This document shows positions 1 through 7,634 of a stretch of DNA of 12,026 nucleotides, piece after piece. The notes beneath the pieces are model-generated. The model made no database searches and was not told the origin of the DNA. It was given only the letters and a program-made list of their open reading frames with translations. The stretch lies in assembly GCA_002718515.1 (NCBI GenBank), contig PBEX01000010.1, positions 1 to 12,026 on the forward strand. Reading direction: 5' to 3'. The stretch's first letter is position 1, and each line of letters starts with the position of its first letter. Origin of the DNA: Phycisphaerae bacterium (lineage in GTDB: Bacteria > Planctomycetota > Phycisphaerae > Phycisphaerales > SM1A02). A program made the position numbers and the translations under genes.

Positions 1-1
1 C

Positions 2-928
2 ACGAATGCTTCAATTCAAAAAGTTGATAAGCCCGTCATTGCAGTCGGAAACATTACTGTTGGCGGAACTGGAAAAACACCTCTTGTAACGTGGATTGTG
101 AAGCGATTGCGTGCACATGGGCACAACCCTGCAGTTGTCATGAGGGGCTACGCAGCGGTTGACCCAGCGAAAGCAGATGAAGCGCTTGAATACCATGAGC
201 GATTACATGACATTGATGTGATTGTTGGGGCAGACCGTGCAGCGATGATTCGTTCATACATCGAAAATGGTGGAACTGCGGATTGTTTTGTCATGGACGA
301 TGGTTTTCAACATAGAAGACTACACCGAGATCTAGACATCGTTGTTATGGATTTTTTACGTAACGCATTTTTGCAGCGGATGCTTCCTGCAGGTTGGTTA
401 AGAGAACCGGTTTCTGGTCTGAAGCGAGCAGATGCAGTTGTTGTGAGTCATGCGGGGAAGGCAGACCCATCGTTTGCAAAAAGCGTTGAAGCAGAACACG
501 GCAAAAAGCCCATCGCTTGGGCGTCACATCAGTGGACGGGTTTGCAATTGTTCAACCAAAATGGTTGCGAGGGGGTGGGCTTGGATTGGCTAACAGGAAA
601 AAGCATAGCGGTTCGCCTTGGGATTGGTCATCCAAGGCCAGTGATCGAAGCCCTTGTTCGACTCGGTGCAAAAATTGCGATGCAATTAGAGGTTGGTGAT
701 CATCAGCCGTTCACAAAGGAAGAGCTCGATTCACTTGCAACAGCATCCAACAACGTCGATGGCATTGTGATGACGCTTAAAGATTGGGTTAAGGCACGAG
801 AGCTTGTTGATTTTTCATACATGCAGTGCCCGATTGTTGTTCCAGACCTCGCTTTAGATATCATTGAGGGCGATAACGAACTTGAAACCTTACTTTTAAG
901 CGTGTTTCAAGATACGATGAACACATGA
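2..928 (+). CDS. lpxK: Tetraacyldisaccharide 4'-kinase LpxK (5' end cut off by window)
   Basis: LpxK phosphorylates the 4' position of the lipid A disaccharide precursor using ATP, at the cytoplasmic face of the inner membrane, late in lipid A synthesis. The reading frame is already open at base 2, and 308 residues are visible. The visible start carries the family's P-loop (GNITVGGTGKTP) followed by a TWIVKRL helix. Further on are the DDGFQHRRLHRDLDIVVMD signature, a GIGHP motif, DHQPFTKEEL and a late MTLKDWVKA motif, all in LpxK order. E. coli LpxK is 328 residues, so a few dozen N-terminal residues, including the membrane-associated start, lie to the left. The stop overlaps the hldE start as ATGA, which suggests translational coupling. 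Nothing looks broken. The family call is secure; the true start cannot be seen. Confidence 0.95.
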   Translation, partial: TNASIQKVDKPVIAVGNITVGGTGKTPLVTWIVKRLRAHGHNPAVVMRGYAAVDPAKADEALEYHERLHDIDVIVGADRAAMIRSYIENGGTADCFVMDDGFQHRRLHRDLDIVVMDFLRNAFLQRMLPAGWLREPVSGLKRADAVVVSHAGKADPSFAKSVEAEHGKKPIAWASHQWTGLQLFNQNGCEGVGLDWLTGKSIAVRLGIGHPRPVIEALVRLGAKIAMQLEVGDHQPFTKEELDSLATASNNVDGIVMTLKDWVKARELVDFSYMQCPIVVPDLALDIIEGDNELETLLLSVFQDTMNT

Positions 929-2409
929 GCACATTGTTAACGAGTGTGATGAATATGAAGAACCCCCAAATCGTCATTGTGGGTGACTTTATGCTTGATG
1001 AAAGCGTGTTTGGCGATGCTGAGCGGCTGAGTCCAGATGCTCCAGTCCCCGTCCTTGAAGTCAAAAAGACTGAATCCTTAGCAGGCGGTTCAGGTAATGT
1101 TGCACGTTGTGTCAGTGCCATGGGTGGTCAGGTGACTTGTATTGGCGTGATTGGAAAAGACGCAGAAGGCCAAACTTTAAAAGCACTATTAGAGGAAGAT
1201 GGCATCAATGCCGAGCACCTCATTGAGTGTCAAGACAGACCGACAACAGTGAAGCGAAGTCTCGTAGGTCTCGCCCAACATAGACATCCGCAAAAGATGT
1301 TTAGACTTGATCGCGAAACAAAAGAACCAATTTGTGCTGACACAGAAGCAAAGATTCTCTCTGCGCTTAACACATGTTTGCCAACTGCAGATATTGTTTG
1401 CATCGAGGATTACGGCAAGGGTGTTTTGACGACATCTTGTTGCAAGGCAGTCATTGACCATTGCAGAGAAGCAGGGGTCCAAGTGATTGTTGATCCAGCA
1501 AACATCGATGATTATTCAAAATATGCAGGCGCAACTGCAGTAACACCAAACAGAACAGAAGCTGAGCGTGCAACTCGAACACGTCTCCATGACGACGAAC
1601 CGATTGCTGGAGCGGTTGAACTTGCCAACAAATTGTGTGTAGAGTTAGACTTGCATGCAGCAATCGTGACACTCGATAAACATGGCGCAATTGTCAAAGA
1701 GCGGGAGCGAGATGCGAAGCACATTCCAACAACAGTAAGAACTGTGTATGACGTGACTGGTGCAGGTGACATGGTGCTCGCAGCAATTGCAATGGGACTT
1801 GCCTCAGGCATGAATTGGGTTGAGTCTGTTACATTTGCAAATGTCGCAGCAGGGCTTGAAGTTGAAATGTTTGGCGCTACACCAATTCCAATTGCACACA
1901 TTAAACTCGCAGTCATCAAAGCAAGTGAAGAAGGTCAAAGCAAAGTTCGTTCAGCGGAGTTGCTTGAAATTGAATTGAACGCATTAAAACAGGCGGGCAA
2001 GCGAATTGTGCTCACCAATGGTTGCTTTGACGTGATTCATGCTGGTCATGTGTCGTATCTTCGCGAGGCAGCAAAACTTGGCGATGTCCTTGTCGTTGGC
2101 GTGAACAGTGATGCCCAAGTCAAAGCGCAAAAAGGGGAGAATCGCCCTGTGTATTCACTTGAAGAGCGAATGGAGATTCTCGCTGAACTGCAGTGCGTGT
2201 CAATCGTCACATCGTTTGAAGAACCGACTGCTGAAGCGCTTATTAAACTTGTTCAACCAGACTTGTATGTCAAGGGTGGTGATTACGCCAAGGAAGAGAT
2301 TAATGAGTTTGGTTTGCTGACTTCTCTTGGGATTGAAGTTGAAGTGCTTTCGCACAGACCTGGCAGAAGTAGCACCCAAGTCACAGCGCAGTTAAGAGGT
2401 GAAGAGTGA
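925..2409 (+). CDS. hldE: Bifunctional heptose-7-phosphate kinase / heptose-1-phosphate adenylyltransferase HldE
   Basis: HldE (RfaE) carries out two cytoplasmic steps toward ADP-heptose for the LPS inner core: phosphorylation of D-glycero-D-manno-heptose 7-phosphate at C1, then adenylation of the 1-phosphate. Residues about 1-330 are a PfkB/ribokinase-type kinase, with GDFMLDESVFGDAERLSPD near the start, a GGSGNVA stretch and the DVTGAGD motif (catalytic Asp at 282). Residues about 355-494 are a nucleotidyltransferase domain, with TNGCFDVIHAGH (HxGH at 372-375) and a YVKGGDYAKEEI stretch near the end. The length, 494 residues, is slightly above E. coli's 477, with both domains intact. I kept the ATG inside the ATGA overlap with lpxK. 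In-frame ATGs at 949 and 955 are alternatives, and none of the three has a clear Shine-Dalgarno sequence. Next to lpxK it makes a small LPS-precursor group. Confidence 0.95.
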   Translation: MSTLLTSVMNMKNPQIVIVGDFMLDESVFGDAERLSPDAPVPVLEVKKTESLAGGSGNVARCVSAMGGQVTCIGVIGKDAEGQTLKALLEEDGINAEHLIECQDRPTTVKRSLVGLAQHRHPQKMFRLDRETKEPICADTEAKILSALNTCLPTADIVCIEDYGKGVLTTSCCKAVIDHCREAGVQVIVDPANIDDYSKYAGATAVTPNRTEAERATRTRLHDDEPIAGAVELANKLCVELDLHAAIVTLDKHGAIVKERERDAKHIPTTVRTVYDVTGAGDMVLAAIAMGLASGMNWVESVTFANVAAGLEVEMFGATPIPIAHIKLAVIKASEEGQSKVRSAELLEIELNALKQAGKRIVLTNGCFDVIHAGHVSYLREAAKLGDVLVVGVNSDAQVKAQKGENRPVYSLEERMEILAELQCVSIVTSFEEPTAEALIKLVQPDLYVKGGDYAKEEINEFGLLTSLGIEVEVLSHRPGRSSTQVTAQLRGEE

Positions 2410-3608
2410 CCATTCCTCTAAAGGAATACGAAACTAGACGAAGTAAGGTACTTGCTAAGTTAAAAGGCGAAGTTGGCATTGTTTTTTCGGGCGAAGAAAC
2501 TCATGCGTTGAATGAATCATGGAAACCTCACGCACATTTTCAATATCTAACGGGACTGATGAATGAGTCTGGTTCAGCGATTCTGTTTGACCCAACCAAT
2601 CCTGTGAAGTCAAAACAAGTCATTTTATTCTTGAGACCGCTGAATCCTGAGATGGAAAAGTGGGATGGACTCAGACAAGAACTTGGCAGTACGCTTGCGA
2701 AAACAGTGGGCATAAAAACTGTCATGCGTACAACGCACATGCCTCGAGTCATCGCAGATGTCATTACGAGAACAAAAACGTTCGCAACGTTAATGCCGCT
2801 CTCGCCCTCTGGCGCATCACCAGACTTAAGTTATTGGCAACAAGTCACATCAAATGTGCCTGAGTGTTCTATTCGGGATGCTTCTCATATTATTCCAGCG
2901 CTACGAAGTGTGAAATCAAAGGCAGAGATTGAGATTATTCAAGAAGCAGTCAACATTACGGCAACTGGCTTTAAGCAGGCGATGCAGGCAGTCCGTGGAG
3001 GGTTGAATGAATATAAGGTTCAAGCGACGCTTGAATATGGCTACGCAATGGCTGGCGGTCGAGGATCTGCATTCCCGCCGATCGTTGGCGGTGGTTTGAA
3101 CAGCACCGTCCTGCACTACAAAGACAATGACCAAGATTTAGTCGATGGTGATTTGGTTTGTATCGATTCTGGCGCGGCGTTTGACGGATATGGTGCAGAC
3201 ATCTCAAGAACGATTCCTGTAAGTGGCAAGTTTACAAAACGCCAAAAAGAGATTTACAACATCGTTCTGAAAGCAGAAGAGGCAGCAATCAAAGCAGTCA
3301 AGCCGGGAGTCACAATGGCAGAAGTTGACGCAATCGCACGAGCGATCATTGTCAGGGCGGGTTACGGCGATTACTTCATTCATTCAATTGGTCACCCCCT
3401 TGGATTGGAAACACATGATACGTGTGGTCCTGACAAACCATTAAAAGCTGGTGCAGTCGTCACGATTGAGCCGGGTATCTACATCCCTGAAGAAGCCATT
3501 GGCGTTCGTATTGAAGATGACATCCTTGTCACAGCGAAAGGCAGGAAGAGCTTGTCAAGCGCAATTCCTAAGTCTGTCAGTGACATTGAAAAAATCATGC
3601 GGGGTTAA
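2406..3608 (+). CDS. pepP: Xaa-Pro aminopeptidase, M24B family (PepP-like)
   Basis: This is a cytoplasmic metallopeptidase that removes an N-terminal residue preceding proline. Residues about 1-165 form the aminopeptidase-P N-terminal domain (for example HFQYLTGL). Residues about 170-400 are the pita-bread M24 domain. The five metal ligands are visible: Asp254 (CIDSGA), Asp265 (GADISRT), His330 (IGHPLGLETHD), Glu355 (TIEPGIYIP) and Glu370 (VRIEDD); His237 (LHYKDN) and His337 sit at the usual catalytic-pocket positions. The length of 400 residues is a little shorter than E. coli PepP (about 440). The start is a GTG sharing GTGA with the hldE stop, preceded by AAGAGG six bases upstream, so it is probably translated from the hldE message. 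A link to LPS synthesis is not evident; shared transcription may be all that joins them. PepP versus another M24B subfamily is less certain than the family. Confidence 0.9.
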   Translation: MTIPLKEYETRRSKVLAKLKGEVGIVFSGEETHALNESWKPHAHFQYLTGLMNESGSAILFDPTNPVKSKQVILFLRPLNPEMEKWDGLRQELGSTLAKTVGIKTVMRTTHMPRVIADVITRTKTFATLMPLSPSGASPDLSYWQQVTSNVPECSIRDASHIIPALRSVKSKAEIEIIQEAVNITATGFKQAMQAVRGGLNEYKVQATLEYGYAMAGGRGSAFPPIVGGGLNSTVLHYKDNDQDLVDGDLVCIDSGAAFDGYGADISRTIPVSGKFTKRQKEIYNIVLKAEEAAIKAVKPGVTMAEVDAIARAIIVRAGYGDYFIHSIGHPLGLETHDTCGPDKPLKAGAVVTIEPGIYIPEEAIGVRIEDDILVTAKGRKSLSSAIPKSVSDIEKIMRG

Positions 3609-3612
3609 GTCA

Positions 3613-4221
3613 GTGGAAGAGTACAACGAACAAGAAGTTGCGCGAGTTGCATGGGCATTTTTACGTTCAAACTCAACATGTACGCTTCGGTTTGGAGAGA
3701 ACATGCAAGACATGTCATATGTCATTGCACCTAGCGGCGAACTGGTGATTTCTGCGATGGTCGCGATGTTGCAACCGTGCGACACCATTATGTATGTTCC
3801 TGATTATGGCGACGATTGCATGGAGATGCATGTTTCGCTTGAACAATTTTCAGAAGAAGGAAGCGATGGCTTTCTCGCAGACAGATGGCAGGTATATCAC
3901 GGCGAACCGCCCGATATGCAGTGGGCAAGAGTGAACATCGACGCGGCGAGGTTCCATGAAATGTTTATTGACGGCGAATACTTGCAACAAGAAAATGTGC
4001 TTCAAGATGATGAAGCACAACTCTGTAAAACGCTCAATCAAACGTGCATCGATCGGGTGAGTGAGGTTTGCAAGACGAAAACATCGGTCGACGTTGAAGA
4101 GCCAGTCGTAGTAGGTGTCGATTCGCTTGGGTTAGATGTTCGAGCAACATTTGGCATTGTGAGAGTGCCTTTTGATTCGCCTGTTCAAACCGGTGACGAT
4201 GTCATCGGAATGTTTACCTGA
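3613..4221 (+). CDS. Uncharacterised protein, possibly a split-barrel/DUF2470 (HugZ-like) protein
   Basis: I do not recognise this 202-residue protein with confidence. The start is chosen as the GTG four bases after the pepP stop, with GGGG about eight bases upstream; the same frame is open further upstream but that part lies inside pepP. No signal peptide or membrane helix is apparent, so it is probably cytoplasmic. It is acidic, with two parts. Residues about 1-125 have alternating beta-like stretches (SYVIAPSGELVISAMV, DTIMYVPDYG, WARVNIDAARF) that recall the pyridoxamine-phosphate-oxidase split barrel. Residues about 140-202 (GVDSLGLDVRA, then VRVPFDSPV) recall the DUF2470 tail of haem-utilisation HugZ-like proteins, but the usual Asn-Ala-Asp-His segment is not visible. 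It is the last gene of the lpxK-hldE-pepP run and its end overlaps aroDE on the other strand. The gene itself is likely real; the family suggestion is weak. Confidence 0.7.
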   Translation: MEEYNEQEVARVAWAFLRSNSTCTLRFGENMQDMSYVIAPSGELVISAMVAMLQPCDTIMYVPDYGDDCMEMHVSLEQFSEEGSDGFLADRWQVYHGEPPDMQWARVNIDAARFHEMFIDGEYLQQENVLQDDEAQLCKTLNQTCIDRVSEVCKTKTSVDVEEPVVVGVDSLGLDVRATFGIVRVPFDSPVQTGDDVIGMFT

Positions 4222-5638
4222 CCCAGTAGGCTTGTTGCAAATCGGCTTGCCTCGTAAACATCGTTTCCCCGTAGATAACATGACAACCTTTTGATAATGC
4301 CTGCTTGATGAGTGGCGTCTCTTTCGGTCTGTACACCGTATCGAAAACGGTAACATCTTCACGAAGGACCACAGATGGTGCAAGCGTGTCAAGAGGTGAC
4401 TCGTGTTCTGATTCACTTCCTTGCATACCAACAGGAGTGCAATTGATAATGAGGTCTAGATTGTTGTTGTCATCAGTCAAACTGCAACATTGAAATGCAT
4501 CGCAAAGTTCGTTTCGACTTACTTCGTTTCTCGCAGCAATCGATGTTGGAATCTGAAGAACTTGAAGTGCTGCAAGTGCGCTTCGTGCAACGCCACCACT
4601 GCCCAACACCAGTGCGTTCTTCGCATCTTTAACTAGTTCTTTAATGGCTTGTACGTCTGTGTTTGTTGCTGAAAGTGTTCCGCAATCATTTGCAATCGTG
4701 TTTGTTGCGCCGACTGCTTTGCATAAATCATCTTGGTCTTCAGCAAGGCGCATCATGTTTGTTTTGTGGGGAATGGTAACGCTTGCCCCACAAAAGTTGA
4801 GCGATTCAGTATTCGTTAACTCTAGTGTTGTTGCTTTGAGTTGTTCCCATTCCTTATTGATGTGTAAAGGTAAATAGATTGCATTAATCTTTTGCAGTTG
4901 AAAAGCATTGTTGTGGAATACTGGACCAAGGGAATGTTCAACATTGTTGCCGATGACGCCATAGACTTTAGTATCACTGTTGACTTCGCTGAAGCGATAA
5001 GTGTCTTGTAAGTCTCGAACGGTTGGCTGGTTTGGGGCAGTGAGTTCATGCTCTTCAAACGCACAGTAGACTGCAAAGCCGCCAAACTTAGGGGCGAGCA
5101 CTCTGCTCATCAAGCCGTACTCACCCATGCACATTGCAATCATTGGCTGTTGTCTTGATTGCAGTAATGAGAACGCTTCCAAGTTGTCACGTAAACTCCT
5201 TGCACGCCACACCATTTTGACAATGTCAACATTTGGTACATCCTGCATTGCTGCTGCGCGTTGAAGTAAATCGCTTGGTCTACCTTCAATGTCATGCCAA
5301 GAGAGAATGATCCCTGTGTTTTCTAACTTAAGTGCGTCAAGAAAGAGCGGATGCCGAATCAAGGTTTCGTATTCAACATCGATGTAGCGAGGTGGAGTTG
5401 CGCAACTGAGTGCGGCGTTGTACATTTCTGCGCGTTCTTCTTCGGTGCCATCAAACAGACCGCCTTCGTGGATACTTCGGCATGTCACAATTGTTGGGCA
5501 TGGTGAAGCGGCAAGTTTTTCTGGAAGACTATTGACGACTTCATTCGTCGGTGGACCATCAATTCTAAACTCGATGAGATCAACACCATTTGCTTGGCTA
5601 GGCGCATCTCCAAATGTCGATGCAATCATTAGCGTCAT
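4214..5638 (-). CDS. aroDE: Bifunctional type I 3-dehydroquinate dehydratase / shikimate dehydrogenase (AroD-AroE fusion)
   Basis: This one protein performs shikimate-pathway steps 3 and 4, from 3-dehydroquinate to 3-dehydroshikimate to shikimate with NADPH. Residues about 1-222 are type I dehydroquinase: Glu58 (RSIHEGG), His115 (SWHD), Schiff-base Lys141 (VDIVKMV), Arg179 (LMSRVLAPKFG) and Gln204 (TAPNQPTV). Residues about 225-474 are shikimate dehydrogenase: YGVIGNNVEHSLGP at the substrate site, Lys292 (SVTIPHK), Asn313, Asp328 (ATNTD), the nucleotide loop GSGGVA (346-351), Tyr436 and Gln464. Two active-site differences stand out: the second serine of the usual HSxSP motif is Gly238, and the usual NVT is SVT. 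AroD-AroE fusions are known in planctomycetes, chlamydiae and plants. The start ATG overlaps the aroC stop as ATGA, with a distant AGGAA. The 3' end overlaps the convergent neighbour by 8 bases. Confidence 0.95.
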   Translation of the reverse strand: MTLMIASTFGDAPSQANGVDLIEFRIDGPPTNEVVNSLPEKLAASPCPTIVTCRSIHEGGLFDGTEEERAEMYNAALSCATPPRYIDVEYETLIRHPLFLDALKLENTGIILSWHDIEGRPSDLLQRAAAMQDVPNVDIVKMVWRARSLRDNLEAFSLLQSRQQPMIAMCMGEYGLMSRVLAPKFGGFAVYCAFEEHELTAPNQPTVRDLQDTYRFSEVNSDTKVYGVIGNNVEHSLGPVFHNNAFQLQKINAIYLPLHINKEWEQLKATTLELTNTESLNFCGASVTIPHKTNMMRLAEDQDDLCKAVGATNTIANDCGTLSATNTDVQAIKELVKDAKNALVLGSGGVARSALAALQVLQIPTSIAARNEVSRNELCDAFQCCSLTDDNNNLDLIINCTPVGMQGSESEHESPLDTLAPSVVLREDVTVFDTVYRPKETPLIKQALSKGCHVIYGETMFTRQADLQQAYWVR

Positions 5639-6804
5639 GATTGAATGATGTTCCTTGCGCGTTTGGTATATGCGTCAAATGACGCTCTCACCATTTCCAT
5701 CGTTGTTCCCGCAAATAAATTCAAGAATGCACTAGCGATTTCAAACGCAACGACGTTTTCCATGACAACACTTGCAGCGGGCAATGCACAGACATCAGAA
5801 CGCTCATAGTCAGAGCGCTCATTTTGACCAGTGCATAAATCGACGCTGTCCATGCCTTGTAAGAGTGTAGAGATGGGTTTCATTGTGCCTTTGACAACAA
5901 CAGGCATGCCATTGGTCATGCCACCTTCGATACCGCCTGCGTTATTGCGAGGTCGAGTAAATCCAAAGTGCGATTGGGCTGCCTTCGACGCGTCATACTC
6001 AATAGGATCATGAACATGTGAACCAGTTCGCTTTCCACATTCGGTGCCAAGTCCGATTTCGACGGCTTTGAATGCTTGAATGCCCATGACTGCATACGCG
6101 AGTTTCGCGTCGAGTTTCTCTTGCCATGAAGCACAAGAGCCCAATCCCGGAGGGCAACCGAACACAACGGTTTCGCAGAGTCCGCCAACAGTATCCTTGT
6201 CAATTTTTGCTTGCTTGATATGCGCGATGATGGCTTTGCATGTGGCATCATCAGGACAGAACACGGCAGAGTCTTCCCTTAATGCGATGAGTTCGTCAAG
6301 TGCTTCACGCGTCGGCTGTGTTGGCGCAACGGCATCAAGCATTCCTTTCACATAACCAAAGACGCGAATGTCAAATGCTCTGAGGAGGCATCTTGAAATT
6401 GCTCCAGCTGCAGTTCGGGCTGCAGTTTCTCTTGCACTCGCTCGCTCAAGCGTGTTTCTGCAATCGTTCGTTTGCCACTTCAACGCACCTGCAAGGTCTG
6501 CATGACCTGGTCTTGGTCTGTGAACGGGAGGTGTTTTGTCGGCATCATTGAGGCGACTATCTTTGTTAATGATTTGAACTGTTAAAGGAGCGCCGGTGGT
6601 CGTGCCTCCGCGAACGCCGGTTAAAAACTCAGCTCGGTCGGTTTCGATGGCTTGTCTTCCACCTCTTCCGTACCCACCTTGTCTTCTTTGCAATTCATGA
6701 TTGATAAACTCAATATCTAGCGTGAGCCCTGCAGGGAGCCCCTCGATGATGGCAAGACCACAAGGCCCGTGTGATTCGCCAGCAGTTTTGCATGTTAAAG
6801 TCAT
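5635..6804 (-). CDS. aroC: Chorismate synthase AroC
   Basis: AroC turns 5-enolpyruvylshikimate 3-phosphate into chorismate, the last step of the shikimate pathway, using reduced FMN in the cytoplasm. The 389-residue protein has all the family signatures: AGESHG at residues 8-13, RRQGGYGRGGRQAIETD near 40-56, RPGHAD at 98-103, RASARETAARTAAGA at 121-135, GGIEGGMTNG at 290-299 and SDVCALPAA near 336. The length matches the Bacillus-type enzyme. The frame stays open upstream to a TTG at 6843, but homologues begin at MTLTCKTAGESHG, so the ATG at 6804 is preferred. There is no properly spaced Shine-Dalgarno sequence; a TACAAT six bases before the ATG raises the chance of a leaderless message. Its stop overlaps the aroDE start, so both are probably made from one transcript. 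Confidence 0.96.
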   Translation of the reverse strand: MTLTCKTAGESHGPCGLAIIEGLPAGLTLDIEFINHELQRRQGGYGRGGRQAIETDRAEFLTGVRGGTTTGAPLTVQIINKDSRLNDADKTPPVHRPRPGHADLAGALKWQTNDCRNTLERASARETAARTAAGAISRCLLRAFDIRVFGYVKGMLDAVAPTQPTREALDELIALREDSAVFCPDDATCKAIIAHIKQAKIDKDTVGGLCETVVFGCPPGLGSCASWQEKLDAKLAYAVMGIQAFKAVEIGLGTECGKRTGSHVHDPIEYDASKAAQSHFGFTRPRNNAGGIEGGMTNGMPVVVKGTMKPISTLLQGMDSVDLCTGQNERSDYERSDVCALPAASVVMENVVAFEIASAFLNLFAGTTMEMVRASFDAYTKRARNIIQS

Positions 6805-6810
6805 ACCCTG

Positions 6811-6816
6811 ATTGTA
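6811..6816 (-). promoter_or_regulatory. Candidate -10 box for aroC
   Basis: On the minus strand, TACAAT lies six bases upstream of the aroC ATG. A -10 box at that distance would put the transcription start close to or at the ATG, as in leaderless genes. No good -35 hexamer is seen at 16-18 bases; a TTGCAT lies too far away, at 21. The 80-base gap to the divergent DUF1573 gene (6805-6884) must hold promoters for both genes, and I see nothing else definite in it. Confidence 0.3.
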
Positions 6817-6884
6817 CACAGAAGCTTTCTTGTTTAGATGCAAAACAAACGAGTTTCAACCGTTTGAGTTACGATGTGAAAACG

Positions 6885-7634
6885 ATGCAAGCAAAGAAGC
6901 GAAACATTCATGGTGTCTCAATCGCGCTACTACTCATTGGGATAGTTGCATTGGTGTTCCTTGTTGTCATTCCACTCTTCTTTAGCAAACCATTTTCTGG
7001 AACGCTTGAACATGACTTTGGGGTTGTAGAAGTCGAATCGCCCCAAACGACAGTCGAGTATGTCTTCCGACTGACAAATGAGACTGGTGACGCAATCAAA
7101 CTTGTAAATGCTGTCCCGACATGTGGTTGCACGACAACGGAGTGGCCAAAACACATCGTTAAAGCGGGTGAATTGCTTGAAGTCCCTGTGCATCTCACGT
7201 TAAAGCGCTCAGAAATACGACGTTCGAAGATTCGCCTCGAGTTTGATAACGGTGAGAATCTAGTGTTAAGAGTCGAAGGTGCTGGAAGACTCGCTCAGCC
7301 GCTTAGTTGCAAACCGCACAACATCAAAATTGTTGAAGGCGATCCAATCGGTGCAAGGGGGCTTTTAAAACTTGAAAAGTTTGATGAAGGCATACCATCA
7401 CTGCCTAAGATGACGGCTCCTGAAAATGTCACAATCAGTATGGAGTCATGGCGACATGCAAAGGCGGGTGATGTTGGTCAGGGTAAACCAAATGAATGGA
7501 CGCTTGCCTTTGAATGCTTGCTTGAAGGGCTGCTACCTGAAGGAAGCGTGCTCACCATTCAATATCAAGACAATCCGCCCATCACCATTGGTCTTGAACA
7601 ATCAAAAAGCAGAGAAAAGCCAAGGTTTTTCTGA
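6885..7634 (+). CDS. Membrane-anchored DUF1573-domain protein
   Basis: The 249-residue protein has one N-terminal membrane helix (residues about 11-33), then a domain of about 70 residues matching DUF1573: SGTLEHDFGVVEVES, TTVEYVFRLTNETGD, VPTCGCTTTEW (Cys80 and Cys82) and a VPVHLTL strand. The DUF1573 fold is immunoglobulin-like and is common in Bacteroidetes and planctomycetes; its role is not established. The part after about residue 125 is less conserved-looking and could be a second beta domain. With the basic start MQAKKR before the helix, the bulk should face the periplasm. The ATG at 6885 is chosen because earlier in-frame codons run into the aroC promoter and coding region; a GTG at 6876 is an alternative. 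Neither has a clear Shine-Dalgarno sequence. The stop overlaps the tatD start as TGATG, so the two are likely co-expressed. Confidence 0.85.
   Translation: MQAKKRNIHGVSIALLLIGIVALVFLVVIPLFFSKPFSGTLEHDFGVVEVESPQTTVEYVFRLTNETGDAIKLVNAVPTCGCTTTEWPKHIVKAGELLEVPVHLTLKRSEIRRSKIRLEFDNGENLVLRVEGAGRLAQPLSCKPHNIKIVEGDPIGARGLLKLEKFDEGIPSLPKMTAPENVTISMESWRHAKAGDVGQGKPNEWTLAFECLLEGLLPEGSVLTIQYQDNPPITIGLEQSKSREKPRFF

Noticed and set aside
861..1919. Minus-strand open frames of 79-135 codons opposite hldE
   Set aside because: They mirror the coding frame of hldE, have no recognisable domains and no start signals.
3451..3612. Upstream extension of the frame of the small gene ending at 4221, from an ATG at 3451
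   Set aside because: This part lies wholly inside the pepP coding region in another frame and pepP is clearly real there. The GTG at 3613, just after the pepP stop, is the sensible start.
6805..6843. Longer aroC starting at TTG 6843
   Set aside because: It adds 13 residues not seen in chorismate synthases, has no ribosome-binding sequence, and would run through the likely promoter. The ATG at 6804 gives the family's normal start.
6870..6875. TACGAT as a -10 box for the DUF1573 gene
   Set aside because: No -35 match at 16-18 bases, and one loose hexamer in a short gap is not enough.
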